Shown piece after piece: positions 36,450-48,741 of a stretch of DNA of 64,000 bases (the first letter of the stretch is position 1; each line of letters starts with the position of its first letter). The notes beneath the pieces were generated by a model. The model made no database searches. It had not been told where the DNA came from and saw only the letters and a list, made by a program, of their open reading frames with translations. This DNA is from Apoda limacodes (Eukaryota; Arthropoda; Insecta; Lepidoptera; Limacodidae): positions 5,706,501 to 5,770,500 of the forward strand of contig OX291543.1 of NCBI GenBank assembly GCA_946406115.1. The letters run 5' to 3'. The position numbers and the translations under genes were made by a program.

Positions 36450-36885
36450 GCTAAAGCCTATGAAGCAGCACTCTGACATTCTGACGATGGTACACTTGCA
36501 GAGGATATATATGGCGCCAAGCTTTTAGTAGAAACTGGGGGAACCATAAAAAGGGGGAAGATATTAGTAGATAGTGTGCAAAAGAAAGTAGAATGACTAT
36601 ATCACTTTCAAATCATCTGGGTTATTCTAGGTGCTAATTACATATATTTTGGAGCATCACCTAACAGACTAACTGATATTTATGTCATTGAAATAAAGTG
36701 TCCATCTAAATATACTATATATATAATGTTTTAGTACATACTATAAAGATGGAATTTTAGAAACGAAATATTTTGCACAAATTCAGACCTAAATGCTTTT
36801 GGCTGGAAAAGGAAGAGGTCTTTTTTGTATTGACTGTCTAGATCTCTTCAAATCTAGAAAATCAGAAAGTTTTGCCCACAGTGTG
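36450..36885 (+). pseudogene. YqaJ-type exonuclease/recombinase relic
   Basis: With stops and frame changes the plus strand reads EDIYGAKLLVETGG, then GASPNRLTDIYVIEIKCPSK and, after a stop, ETKYFAQIQ and GKGRGLFCID. The core GASPDGL...D..VIEIKCPS followed by YYxQIQ is the signature of the YqaJ/lambda-exonuclease fold of the PD-(D/E)XK superfamily. Here the Asp of SPDG is Asn, while the E-x-K pair (EIK) is kept. Proteins of this type are carried by some insect mobile elements; which element this came from is unknown. It abuts the foldback element at 36900. Confidence 0.65.
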
Positions 36886-36899
36886 TATATAATAGTACG

Positions 36900-37922
36900 A
36901 GATCCCGCTGCAGGATTGGTGTGCTCATCGACTTTTTGTTTAAAACCAAATTTTTATGTTTATTTATAATTAAGAGAATATATATTTACTAGGGTGCCTA
37001 TCAAAATTTGGCCGCCATTATTTTTAGTTAAATTATTTTTAATTGATTTTTGGTAAAAAATTTCGTTTATTTATTTTTTAAATAAAATAACGTCTACATC
37101 ACGGTAATTAATATGAAGATTCTAAAAAATCACGGTTGCCGTTGCGCACCTGGCCGCACCTCTTTGCAGCCAGGTGTAAACTGGTATGATTTCGATAAAT
37201 TTATACGTTTATAACCTATTTTTATTAATTATATGTCAAATTGAAGCTAATTTTTTTCTATTAATTATCATATAAAGTTGCTTAATTAAATCTGGCCGCA
37301 AATAAGGGTTACTGGCTGTTAAAGATAATAAATATTTAAGGTAGAGTGAAAGAGAGTTAGCGCGTAACATCATTTGTCAGACGAGGACAGCGATTGCCGG
37401 CTGTGCGACGCTTTTAAGCCATTGCGCATGCGTCGAATGTTAGTGTTCTCAACTGAACAGATGCAGCATTTTTATTCTAACATAAAAACCACGCTGTTTT
37501 GGAGTTCGTAATAAACAACGTTTTATATTTACATTGTTATTTTATTAGTGCATCTAAAAATTATTATATTAATTAACGTAAAATAAAATTGATAAAGATA
37601 AAGTCGTGTTTTTTGTGTAACGAAAAAAGCAATGTACTCGACTTTAATAATGTATCATTCCAAAAGTGCCAGGTGCGCAACGGCAACCGTGATTTTTTAG
37701 AATCTTCATATTAATTACTGTGATGTAGACGTTATTTTATTTAAAAAATAAATAAACGAAATTTTTTACCAAAAATCAAATAAAAATAATTTAATTAAAA
37801 ATAATGGCGGCCAAATTTTGATAGGCACCCTAGTAAATATATATTCTCTTAATTATAAATAAACATAAAAATTTGGTTTTAAACAAAAAGTCGATGAGCA
37901 CACCAATCCTGCAGCGGGATCT
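36900..37922. mobile_element. Foldback element with near-perfect arms of about 255 bp
   Basis: The left arm (36900 to about 37155, starting AGATCCCGCTGCAGGATTGG) is repeated inverted at about 37668-37922 with only a few differences. The loop of about 510 bp includes, at about 37600-37672 on the plus strand, a frame reading KSCFLCNEKSNVLDFNNVSF ending at CAG|GT. This looks like the first, CxxC-containing exon of a transposon protein. No clear target duplication was found. Confidence 0.85.
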
Positions 37923-38051
37923 TAGACTATAAGAAACAGAAATAAACCAGTATAGTTGTATTATGTATATTATTAAAATTCAATTTTTACATTAAAACAG
38001 CGAGTTTTGTAATTTGGCTATGTCGCAAGCAGTTAATAAAATATAGTCTTA

Positions 38052-38290
38052 TTATAATTTGTTTGAGATCCCAATATCCTGAGGCATCAAAAAGTCAAAG
38101 TTTCTTGGGCTCCCAATAGTTAGCTCTACGTGTATACGCAATGCTGTAATTTTTTTGTCTTGTATCTCGCCTTTTGAGGGAGCTAGTTTAGTACTGACAC
38201 TGGGCGATCTTACCGTCGTGCACTTTTTTTGCAGCAATACATGGGAAACTTTTAAATCCACGCTCAGCCATAACTGCGGCATTTTTGGAA
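38052..38290 (-). pseudogene. DDE_Tnp_4-type transposase relic
   Basis: The minus strand reads MPQLWLSVDLKVSHVLLQKK and then APSKGEIQDKKITALRIHVE, followed by a degraded NFDFLMP. The KxxxxxRIHVExxIG pattern is the C-terminal part of DDE_Tnp_4 (Harbinger/THAP-associated) transposases, containing the final catalytic Glu. The upstream part, to about 38700, is too decayed to read. Confidence 0.6.
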
Positions 38291-38885
38291 AGCATATCTA
38301 CAATATCCACAGTCTACAAATACCACTGAAAATGATGTTCTACCTCCACATCCTTTAAATACGTAATGTATAAGTTAATCGGGAGTAATGGATATTAGGT
38401 ATTTCATCGTATTATACGATTTGCATTCAGACCACGTTAGTTGCTTGTTTAACAGTATTATCCGGCTTTTCAATCTGTATTTCCGGACATAAAAATTTTT
38501 GACGTTTCTATATCTATTTTTAAAGGGTATTGGTATATTGGTTCACACTGCAGTTGAACATATCAGGGTTTTCATACAAAAAGCAATAAATGGAATATTT
38601 TTTCTAGAAATTACTTCAACAGTACTTCTTGTAATGCTAAAGTCCAGCGCAAGAATGTCATTGGATTGATACCAACGTATTTTTTTAAGACTATCATAAC
38701 ATCGCTAGGTTTGCATTTGCAGGATTTCAGGTTTTGGTACGCCCAAAGGCATCTGAGTCTCTTGAGATACACATAAAAGAGCAGCTTTTTGCATGGACAT
38801 TACAAAGTTAACTTTTTTACAGTATTGCCACAATACAGTGTTTTGGCTTTTCTAAATGATGGTTTTTGTCAGGAAAACTTATGAG

Positions 38886-40386
38886 TAGGGCTTGGATAAA
38901 TATGTGCTAAAAATCCCAAAATATGTCATATAATATGGGTCTTAAAAACAGAAAAATATGGACTAAAAAAGACAACTATTACCAAACATAAAACACTTTA
39001 TTCTAACATAATTGTTTGATAAAATATTTAAAAAATCAACGAAATTAAATTGCTTAGCTAAAATTTATTCTGCTTCGTTATTCAAGTTGTTGCAGTATAC
39101 AACAATATGTTTCTTCAAATTTTCAAAATTGAAGCTCCTTCTGTTTCATCGGAAAAACGCTTTATATTGACTGAATGACTTCTCTCCGTCACAGGAAGTA
39201 ACTGGCGCAAACTTAAATTTTCACAACTCTGTAGGCGAATATGCCTCCTCTGGATTGCCGTTTGGTGTACCACTGAGAATATTGTTATTTTTTTGTAGCG
39301 TCATAAATCCTTAATTTTTTTCGAGGACATAACTTATTTTCCATTTTACCACTTCAGCAACAGGGCCTTCTGCATCCATTATTTTCTTTTCAATGGTTGA
39401 AATGATTTTAATATTGTCTTTTAATGGTGTTGTTGGATTTTCCTTCACTTTAATGTGATGTATTAAAAAAACAATAATTGTTTAGGTGGATTAAATAATT
39501 TCGCCGGAGTATCGTTTTCAAAAATTTCTTTCGCGTTTAAAATACTAGCGGATTCGTCTTCTAATGCAAAACAATAGTTTTAATTTCAGTATATTGCTCA
39601 CAATAGTACTCAACAGTTGCTAACCACGTACCCCAACGCGTTAGCATAGGTCTGGTGGCAAAGATATTTTTGGATACATCTTTTTAAATTTCAAAATCCG
39701 ACTTGGTGCCTTCATAAAGCTTTTCTTCACATTTGATGCTATTGATGAATATAAAAAACGCTGCTCTGTCGAAACTGATTTTACGCAAGCATTCGCAATC
39801 GCAGTTACAAAACAATACTTAACCATCTGTTCTAAGCGACTGATTTGGGAAATCTTCAATATATTTTTGTCCAATTTAAACCGTAGAGGTTGCTTATCCT
39901 TGGGCATTATTTCTTTGTGCGACAAGCAAATAATTCGGATGTGTAGAAAAATGCGTAAATTACGAAGACGCAACATGTTATGACATTCAGCGCTCGCGAG
40001 TCATGCGACACAAACACATACAAGTACGACGGCTAACAAGTTTTGACTGGCCCGTCGCCCACTGCCCGAGGGGGCTGGCGGTTGTCGGGCGGCGAATCGA
40101 TAGAAAAAAAACGCACGAGTCACGCACGACTCTACCTACATTCGTGTTTGCCGCGCAACGACAATTTAAAAAGCAAAAATTATGCAGTTTTTGCTAGTTT
40201 AAGTACTAAAGATAAGAAATAAGGACCAGTGTGATTAAATTCTAAAAATATGGTCTTAAACTTGAAATATGGATTTTAAAACCCTCATTTTCCAGCTCAG
40301 AACTTCATAATTTATGTAGAAAACCAAATAATGAATGAAAATTATTCAATTAAAAAATATGTGTTTAGATATTTATCCGAGCCCTG
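38886..40386 (-). mobile_element. Decayed hAT element
   Basis: The left end TAGGGCTTGGATAAATATGT and the right end, inverted, CAGGGCTCGGATAAATATCT form terminal inverted repeats. The flanks CTTATGAG (38878-38885) and GTCATGAG (40387-40394) are a probable 8 bp target duplication with two changes. The 1.5 kb element is internally deleted and holds one transposase relic. Confidence 0.7.
39548..39976 (-). pseudogene. hAT-like transposase relic
   Basis: The minus strand reads KAPSRILKFKKMYPKISLPP and, after a frameshift, TRPMLTRWGTWLATVEYYCE. The TRWGTWL...YY segment is typical of the middle of hAT-type transposases. The catalytic Asp regions and dimerisation domain are missing. Confidence 0.6.
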
Positions 40387-40394
40387 GTCATGAG

Positions 40395-41046
40395 CTAAAC
40401 TTACAATAAAATGATCTTCGCAGCAGTGTGCGCTTGTTTTCGATCCTATTGGGTCTGCTCTCCTAATCACCGTCATCCACTTTCTTCTTGTTTTCGGATC
40501 CATTGGTACCGAAAAAACAGGTTATGGGGTGTTTTTATTCTCGACTTTACACTTGGGCAAGACACAATATTTGTTATTTTTTTTTTAATTAATTTAATTT
40601 AGTTACTTGTCTATTACGAAACACGCGGGCAATAAATGAAGTTGTGTTGCGTATCCCAGTACTGCGTTCGGCGACTAGAGAAATGACGTCACTCTCCATC
40701 TAGCGCTCGGCACGGTTTTATCTAAAGCTTCGAGCGGAAGAGCGCACTTTGTTTTAATTATCTCAGCAATTCAAGAAGATAAAAAAAAGTAAAAAACTTT
40801 CCTAGATTTATTGAAATCGATGGTCAGACTCATTGTCGGTGTAAAATATCACTTCACAATTAGGATTCTTTTCAGATACATTTTGCAGGAATTTGTAAAA
40901 AAAACAAGAGCAGTTAAACCCCGGCCTCCGAAAGCTTCGCGCCAGAAGTAATTTGTTTGTAAATTGTCTGCTTGTTTTCAGTCAATCAGTAATCTAAAAA
41001 GTTAATAAAAAATATAAAAGCACAAACAACAAGTAATAAAATTATT
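40395..41046. other. Intergenic, nothing recognised
   Basis: Short chance frames only; no repeat ends were identified. Confidence 0.4.
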
Positions 41047-41440
41047 TTAAAGGAAATTATTGTCAAAAGTAATTAAAGTAAAATTCAGGCACTTCAAATG
41101 ACATTTATAATAGCATGCTGATGATTTCCCGATGGGTACAGGCATAACAGCCTGTATATCAAAAATAGCAACTATGGTATTGCTGTCTGCTATTTTACAA
41201 AGCTCAATGTCAATTATTTTTTTATTTCGACTTAAATCTTTTTGACGCAGATGTTCCCTATAGGTTTTTTCTAATTCTTCATTACTAACAGTATTTTTAA
41301 ATGATTCGCACATATTGCGTAAATCTTTCTGGGCGATGAAAAAAAAGATGAAATATTTGGAAATATCATAATTTGCCGCAGTTTTCTTACCATACTCCCT
41401 CATTTTTCTGTAATCACGTTGTAAATCGGCTATTGTTAGA
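41047..41440 (-). pseudogene. Uncharacterised transposon-protein fragment
   Basis: The minus strand reads IADLQRDYRKMREYGKKTAA, then KTYREHLRQKDLSRNKKIID, and TIVAIFDIQAVMPVPIGKSS ending in YYKCHLKCLNFT. The DxQxxxPxPxGxSSxxYYK...NFT pattern is one I recall from uncharacterised multi-copy insect and cnidarian proteins thought to be transposon-derived. The downstream half is missing. Another copy's later part may be the relic at 46079-46855. Confidence 0.5.
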
Positions 41441-41687
41441 CCACCGCCTATGCACTCTAGTGTTGTGTTTGCACGAAGGCAGTGACTCGATCCCCGTTAT
41501 GGAGTTTATGTTAATTCTAACAGACTCGAGGATTTATCTATATTTGTATGTTAGCTATGCTCTCCAGTATTATCGATATGCGCGCTACCTAAAAACCTCT
41601 TGTTTTAGCTTCAATCACGGTGCGTAAAGTTTTATCATCAATTTCTAATGTGTTTTGCAAACGTTAGATTTTGTCCATTGTTGACTA

Positions 41688-44600
41688 GGGAGCGTTCAAG
41701 TATTACGTAACGCAATTTTTGAAGATTTTTGACCCCCCCTCCCCCCCCTGTAACGCTCCGTAACGTTTTTCTGTACCCCCCCACCCCCCTCTCTAAAGGT
41801 TACGTAACACTCAAGTCATCATTTTTACCCTGAAGTCGCAAAAAGTTGTTATAGTTTTTATCCTTCGTATAGTTTTAATTGCCTTATAATAAAACAAGAG
41901 ATTTTTAATTCGCAACACCTGCGTATTTTGTTTATTTTTTTATAAATTTTTGGCTTTACAAAACACAATTGTTTTTCTCCTTCATTCTCCTAAGTATTTT
42001 AGCTTTTTTACTAATAAATTCTTCAAATAAAATAACATATTTATTTTAACCTTTGGCAATGCAATTATAAACAGAAACCCAACTGAAATTAAACATTTTA
42101 CTCGAAATAAAATCGTATTCTTAACAAAATTAAAAAATAATCAACTATTAACCAAGTATCTAAGTAGGTCTATAAAAACAATTCGATTGAAATTACTGCT
42201 CCTCTGTCCACGGGTTTGCTAGCCACTCAGATTCTTTCATCACTGGCACCTGGAGTGCAGACGAAGACGGTTCTGGAATTGTTAAGCCACTTGCATCAAC
42301 TTCGTCTTCGTCGAGCCAGTCAGCATCCTCAGACGATGTTTCATAACGACGCACAATGCAGAGAAGCTCATTTGCCCTTCTGGCAGCAAGGCGCTGTGGC
42401 CGTACTCTAGTTTCACAATGGTCTTGGACAGTCTTGCCATGCACGTAACGACAGTGCATTTGAACACTCCTGTGAGATGTGAAATAGATCCCACAGGTTG
42501 GACATACTTTTTTCTTTAGGTCGGATTGTACAGATGGACAAAAGAAATCGTAAGGCATCTGCTTAAACCCTTCTAGAGGAGGTGACAGATTAACGGACAA
42601 CCTTACAAGAAGTGGCGAAAACTTGGATTTTCCTTTGTCTAACAAACTGGGTACTACGAGCTTGCTTGGGGTTTGAAGTATTGGGCAAGGTGGCGGCATG
42701 AAAGTATCCGTAAACACAGATTTCAATGCACTTCTCGGTGGTGAACAGCAGGATTCATCTGCGCATTTTATAACCTGTAAGAAATATTGCGATTCACGGA
42801 CGTGAACGCTATACCACGCCAGATTTGGTTCTGCTGGATCCTGCATGCTATCTTCGGGCTGTCTATACTCCGCCGAAACGTCATAATTATCAATTTTCAT
42901 TTCTCTCCACACTTCTGCAAGTGTTTCCCCAGCGTGCTGAAAATTGCGTTTTTCCAAATCATCATCCGTAGTCATTCCTTTGTCGTCGAGATGAGAACCA
43001 AAATGTTCATGAGGCAAAATGACGCCTGCCAGTCGTTTGCTGAGGGGAGCCATGCGACGCTCAACTCGGTTATATGCGCTCCGCCCAGGAGCATTAGTCG
43101 CTATAAACAGGGCGTCCAGGTTGTATTTTTTAAAGTGTTCAATCGCAAAGTTCTTGACTTTGCGATAACGCGGGTTTTCGTCCGGCCCACCATCTACAAA
43201 GATGATGATTACTGGCTTCACGGTGTTCGATTCTGTCATCATTAAGGATTTGAATGAAGGTATTGATAAAAGTGATTCGAAATCATAAGCGTGGGTGTTC
43301 GCTGTGGAGGATGAGTGTTTCCCGCTCCTTATGGATATGTGTGTCGGCCCGCTGTACCCAACAGCTTCTTCCCTACCGAAATTGTTAGGTTCTACGTTGA
43401 CGCCGGCGTATACAGAAGGAATAAGTTTGTGCCGCTCTGCCACGACCCAGTCATGATCAGGTAAAAGTATTCTGTATTCCATATGCATTAAAAGAGGGCT
43501 CTGACTTTTTACTGCCGGTAAACCTATCGGTACACGTGCCTTATCGTCTTGTGAGAGAACGAATACTTGCTGCGGTCCCAGAAGCGAAGCGAGAGATTCC
43601 AATGACCTGATTGTAGCAGTGCAAAATTCCCCGTCCTCGTGTTTTTTGTGCATCTCGGGCTGTGGTCTTGCTAACTTTACGGGTACAGTACGTACGTGTC
43701 TTCTTCCCTCTTGTGTGTTAGAAACGCGTGGGAGTAAATGAAGATATGTGCCGCTTCGAGAAATTTGGAATCCCATTAACAACAGCCTTTCATGCAGGTC
43801 GGACAGAGTGAGACAACTCCTAATCATCTCTGTTCGGCGGCGTTCATCAGCAGCGCTGCCATGAATGGCAATATTAATTATGGTCTCTAGGAGAGCAGGT
43901 TGCGAGTCAACTAAAGAGGGCTGTCCAGGGCCAGTTCGAGGTTGTGCTGCAGCAGGATTGTTTCTCTGACGTTCAGTTTTCTCCAGTTTTTCTTTGGCTC
44001 GAAATTTTTTTGCACGCTTAGCAGAGTCTCTTTTTTTCTTCAAACATTTCTCTTCTTCTTTCAACTCTTTGCGTAGCTTTTTTATTTCGTCATGAACATC
44101 ATCTTTGGCTATACCAGTGTCCCTTGCTTCAGTGAGAACATTTATTTTTTGTTGCAGTAGACCAATTTTCTTCATAAGAGTTTCTTGAGCCGGTTTGCTT
44201 GGAACATTTTTAGTGATGACCGAATCAACCAAAGTCTTGTCTGGTTCCGTAGACGATGTCTCCACAGTTTCCCCATCAGTATTCTGACTTTGCTCCTCGT
44301 GGATATCGCTCATCTTTCGTTTGACGGCAGTGCTTTCATGTCCAGCGACTGCGACAATCGATTCCATGAGAGATGAACACGTGGATGAAGCTACAACATT
44401 CGAATCCTATAGGCCAAGAGAAAATTAATTAAGAATAGGTATTATTGACACATGCGATAAAAAAGAACATAATATACAACACATATAAGCAGATGCACCT
44501 GTTTTTGTTGAGGAGCACGCGAAGTCGAGGGAGCATTGGGCCATAGTGTTGCTGGCGTGCTTGATGTTTGCATAGGTAGCTAGAAATATAAAATACTTAT

Positions 44601-45301
44601 GACCAGTTCTTTTATGAAAAATCAAGGTTTGGACTAAATATAATACTTATGTCATTATTACATTTTAGTAGTAAACTTACTTGTGTAAAATAACTAAGCA
44701 TTGTTGCTTTCTTCTTCGTGGCCTTCACCTTCAACTCTCGTATAACATCATTTATATGTTCTATAAACTTTTCTTTGTTTTTTAGTTTTTCTTTAGCCGT
44801 TTTCCAAATTTCATTGGCATTTTTTTGACATACTTGCGCTGGCAAGTCAGCATGAGAGCCTTTATAGGCCAAGAACAGCTGATGATACAAATCTCCTTCT
44901 TTTGAGGACATTACAGAATGAACACTATGAACTCACTTTAATAACAGCGACTACAGCAATTTGCTTCTGCATAAACACTAACGAATACTGACAACAAAAA
45001 CAACATTAAATGACGTACAATACAATCTAGGGATTCCCCGTGAAATATAAACGAAAAGGTTTACCAACATGCGAGAACAAATTAAAAATGGCGACCAGAC
45101 TAATACAATCGAGAGATTCCCCGTAAACGAAAAGGGTTGCCAATTTGGGAGTTTTATTTCCCTATTTTTTTATATAAAAAAAGAAATAATGTTACGTAAC
45201 GTGTTGTAAGAAGGACCCCCTCCCGCTCGTGTAACGCATCGTAACGTTTTACGAGACCCCCCCGCCCCCCAAATTGCGTTACGTAATACTTGAACGCTCC
45301 C
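41688..45301 (-). mobile_element. Zator-like DNA transposon, copy 2 (apparently intact)
   Basis: This 3,614 bp element has the same about 31 bp perfect terminal inverted repeats as copy 1, flanked by the 3 bp duplication CTA (41685-41687 and 45302-45304). Next to the termini are C-rich tracts and repeated GTAACG/TTACGTAAC motifs in mirror order, likely transposase-binding sites. Gene and ends are both intact, so it is the best candidate for an autonomous copy. Confidence 0.9.
42193..44911 (-). CDS. Zator-like (ISAzo13-related) DDE transposase, three exons
   Basis: Exons 44681-44911 (MSSKEGDLYHQL...SYFTQ, donor CAA|GTAAGT), 44499-44579 (LPMQTSSTPATLWPN...QQKQ) and 44406-42193 join in phase 0 into 841 residues; all splice sites are canonical. 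Order: a basic N-terminal segment, a Lys/Glu-rich coiled coil (about 175-250), and a domain with LLLMGFQISRSGTYLHLL. The catalytic core follows: VLSQDDKARVPIG (first Asp, about 391-392), FVDGGPDENPR (Asp 509) and APGRSAYNRVERRM (Glu 553). A C2H2 finger (CPTCGIYF...HCRYVH) lies near 740. The DxKxxxIG / DGGxxxxxR / PGxSxxNxxExR triad is the pattern of ISAzo13-type transposases, the bacterial relatives of Zator. The 3 bp target duplication agrees. Alternatives (Harbinger, Kolobok) do not fit the core motifs. Confidence 0.83.
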
Positions 45302-45304
45302 CTA

Positions 45305-46078
45305 GTGTACGGTATGTGTTGGGTTTTCGGTTCTTTGTAAATTATTTGATGCAACGCTGTGCCGGTTGAAATACGGTAGATGTCGAGTTAAGAAAATGAC
45401 GTAGATTCGAGTACATATTAAATATTTCACGCCTTTGGTCCTCTGAAAATATTTTCGAGCACAAATATCGACACTTACCTATCTCGACTAGGTACCTTCA
45501 TAACTTTAGCAGCAACAATTTAACCGGTACGAGACTGATATTGTTGTTCTGAAATTTTTAATTGTTTTTTATTTTGATTACATTCTGCTTCATTTCTTCA
45601 TAAAAATGAAAAAACATCTGTTTATAGTACAAAATATACTCTTTAATTTAGTATATAAACAAAACCGGTAAATTTATTTTTACTTCAATTATTAAAAATA
45701 TTTTTTTTGGATTATCGTAAATAATAATAATTTATTTAATTCAAACTAAAAAATCAACAGGACTTAGGGATTTCATCCCCTTTTTTTACAGACTAAGGAA
45801 TTTGACAAAATAAGATAGCTTCTTTTACTATATTCTTACAATAGAAATAGATTGCTAGTCTTTTAAAAATCACAATAATATTAAGTTCTAATAATTTTAA
45901 ACAAAAATTAAGTTTTAAATCAGTGATAAGAATCTATATTAAATACAATAAAATAAAATAGCATAAATTCTTAAACGTTACTAAATGGAACGATATACAA
46001 TACACATAATGTATTAATACCTAGTTAATTTATGTCATCATCCAATTCCTCCACAATTTGACATTCATTAAATTTTGC
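45305..46078. other. Intergenic AT-rich DNA, nothing recognised
   Basis: No open frame or repeat boundary was supported. Confidence 0.4.
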
Positions 46079-46855
46079 CTATTCCGAAATCATATCTTCG
46101 TATAACTGTCTTTTGTCTTCTGGTACAAATTGAATAAGTTTTTTAATGTCATTAAGTTTAGCTTCTTTAATTTCAATTACATTATGATAACAATTATCAG
46201 GTCCATCCCGAAGATATCTAAATATACCTACGCTATATAAAGTAAAGACCTTTAAGTTATCGCCGGTCATGGAATTTGAAAAAGGTGGCATTGCATGTCT
46301 TTTAAATAAACCTCGACAATTTGAAATTTCTGGTATTGTTTGCTAAATGTTTTCAGTATAGTAACTTTTAAAGTCTAACTTTCAATACTCTTTCGTTGCC
46401 TCTATGTTCTTCTTGTTCTTCTCTCCTCTCTGTTTGTCATCTTTTTCTCAGGTTCTTTTCCAAAAATACAACTTCAAATTTCTTAGTCTGTCTACTGTTT
46501 ACAACAAAATCAGCAAAACTTGCAGATTCATAAATTTTTCATGTTTTAATTTGCCTTTCTATAAGAGCAAAATCCCGATCTATTGGCATCATTGAATGCC
46601 CAGGAATTGGATAATGTATAGCAATTGTTTCAAACAGGCCTTTTGCACACAATATAAATAAGTAAAAATAAATAGTAAGTAAATTAAATTTCTTATGACT
46701 GAAACAATTATCATAAAATATTTCTGAATGGGTCTGATCTGTGTTTTATGGTGTAAATAATAATCATCTAAAGAAGTTATTACCTCGTTCAGTCCTTTAT
46801 TTTTCGTAAAAATGTACATAGTCATAGAGTTTTCTTGGTGAGTTCTAGATACCAA
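46079..46855 (-). pseudogene. Uncharacterised transposon-protein relic (GHS..P.DRDF type)
   Basis: Minus-strand frames read SRTHQENSMTMYIFTKN, QKYFMIIV and LLFIFTYLYCVQK and then, after a frameshift at about 46605, HYPIPGHSMMPIDRDFALIE followed by RQIKT-stop. At 46079-46291 comes KEAKLNDIKKLIQFVPEDKR. The PxxGHSxxPxDRxFxxIE motif and the closing region of lysines are shared by multi-copy insect proteins of presumed transposon origin (from memory; no family name given). It is heavily degraded. Confidence 0.5.
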
Positions 46856-47120
46856 AATTATGAAGCTATAATTGCCTTAGATAATATTCATCAGTTGCAT
46901 TAGTGACCGGCAATGGCTGATTCTTTTGAAAATCAAAGCAAATAGCGAATTTGTTCTAGTTTTTATCTTCCTTTTCAGAACTACTATACTTTTTCAGAAA
47001 TACTTCCGCTTTGCGCAAATGCAATTCAAGTGCAGTTTTTTAAACATGCAACTTTTCAGTATCCTTCAGAAATTCTGCTGATTCAATATCTACTTGAAAT
47101 TTTTTACAAGTGCTACATAT

Positions 47121-48310
47121 ACAGTGGTGGTCATAGAATTAAGAACGATTGTTAATTAGATATTATTGTGAAATTAAAATGTTTATAATAATGATTTCAT
47201 TGCTCCTTGCAAAATATTGACTATGCTGCTACATAGTACATTTATAAGGCCAACATAATCAAAGAATAAAATAAGAAATGTTTAAAACTCATGTTTAATT
47301 ACTTGTCATTTAAATATTGTTTACATCGCAATAAGTTAGAGTCTGCACAAATATTAAGAAAGAGACAAAAACTAGAAAAATATTGACAATAATATAATAA
47401 TTCAAGAAAGTACATACATAAAAATTTAATTTATGTAACAAATATTTATTTTAATAAAACAATAGTACATTAATATTTTAGTAGCATGTCCTTGACTGTG
47501 GATAACTGCGTGACAGCGGCGGGGCATCGACGCTATTTACTTTCCGTTCCGTTGATATACAGTTCTACTAATCTAAAAAAGCATTGAAAGTTCATTTATA
47601 TTACCACTCCGTCTGTTTGATAATTTATTTTTAACTTGGCATCAAATATGTTCAATGGGCTATTTGGTGGCGACAACACGGTTACCTGTTGCCTGCCGAA
47701 GAATTGTTTAACAGAGTAGGCCGTGTGTTTCGGCTCATTATCGTGCTAAAATATTCAAATAACAGAAAGATAATCATCTGCGTATGGCAGCATACATTCT
47801 TCAAGCATCTGCTTATATTTATCCATGTAATCGTGAATTATCCTAGTAGGTCCTACGTCCTAACCAGAAAAACAAACCCAAATCTTAACGTTTTAACCGC
47901 CTTGTTTCAGTGCATTTAGGATCAAATGCCTTATTTGCAGGTCGGCGTACATACTGTTTTCCGTTACCGCATACTTTGTTTATCTTAGTTACGTCCGAAA
48001 AAGTACATACTTCCATTTCTGCTCTGTCCAGTTTCATACTTCCTTTGCAAGTGCAAGTCGAGCCTGTCCATGGCTCGATGTCAATTAACAATATAACAAT
48101 AACAACAAAGCCAGGTCTTCTAACTGTTTCTCTTTCCCAAAATTTAGGGTAAGAGGAACAAATCGATTCTTTCAAGTAAAACCGCTACTTTTTAAATGTA
48201 TTTCTAGAAGTTTGAAAATTGTCATACGGCTTAGTGGAAATGAAACCATAACCGCAGTTTAAACAAGGTTCAATTTAGCAAGACAGCAAAAAACGCAAAT
48301 ATGGTCTAAG
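47121..48310 (-). pseudogene. Tc1-like transposon relic
   Basis: The left end CAGTGGTGGTCATAGAATTA follows TA, as at Tc1/mariner ends. The minus strand reads VCTFSDVTKINKVCGNGKQY then VRRPANKAFDPKC, the FSDExxF...NGxxYVRR region of Tc1 transposases. A decayed SPxNSPLN at about 47640-47690 corresponds to the WPxxSPDLNPIE motif. The first part of the transposase is unreadable, and the matching right terminal repeat was not found before the next element. Confidence 0.7.
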
Positions 48311-48741
48311 AGGAACATATAAGTAAGGTCAGGGGTACTCAACTACAAATGAAAAAAAATATAAATTTGGGTCTTATTAAAGGAATGTATTTAAAGATAA
48401 ATAATCAATGAATATCACAAACACATTTTTTAAATGCTTACTTTTTAAGAATTTCATTCAATCATTCCTACAATTGTCGGGAAATTCAACTGAATAAAAA
48501 ACTTTATCGCTACTAACACACTAAACGTAAACCATGATTGATGTAATAAACGTACAATAAACTCAAAATATTTTTTTGACGTGTTTTTACTTTGGTAATT
48601 ATGCTGTTAGTCCATTGATATGTTACAATTTAAGGACCTAATATTGCATTTGTTAGAGGACGCAATTTTATTTTTGGGACATGTGTGGGGGGTCAATAGA
48701 AGCTTTACCTCAAGTTTGAGGGGTCGCCACCCTTGTCATCC

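Noticed and set aside
41340..41395. An intron inside the 41047-41440 protein relic (GTAAGA...CGCCCAG)
   Set aside because: The splice sites look good, but the phases do not match, and the frame reads through without interruption.
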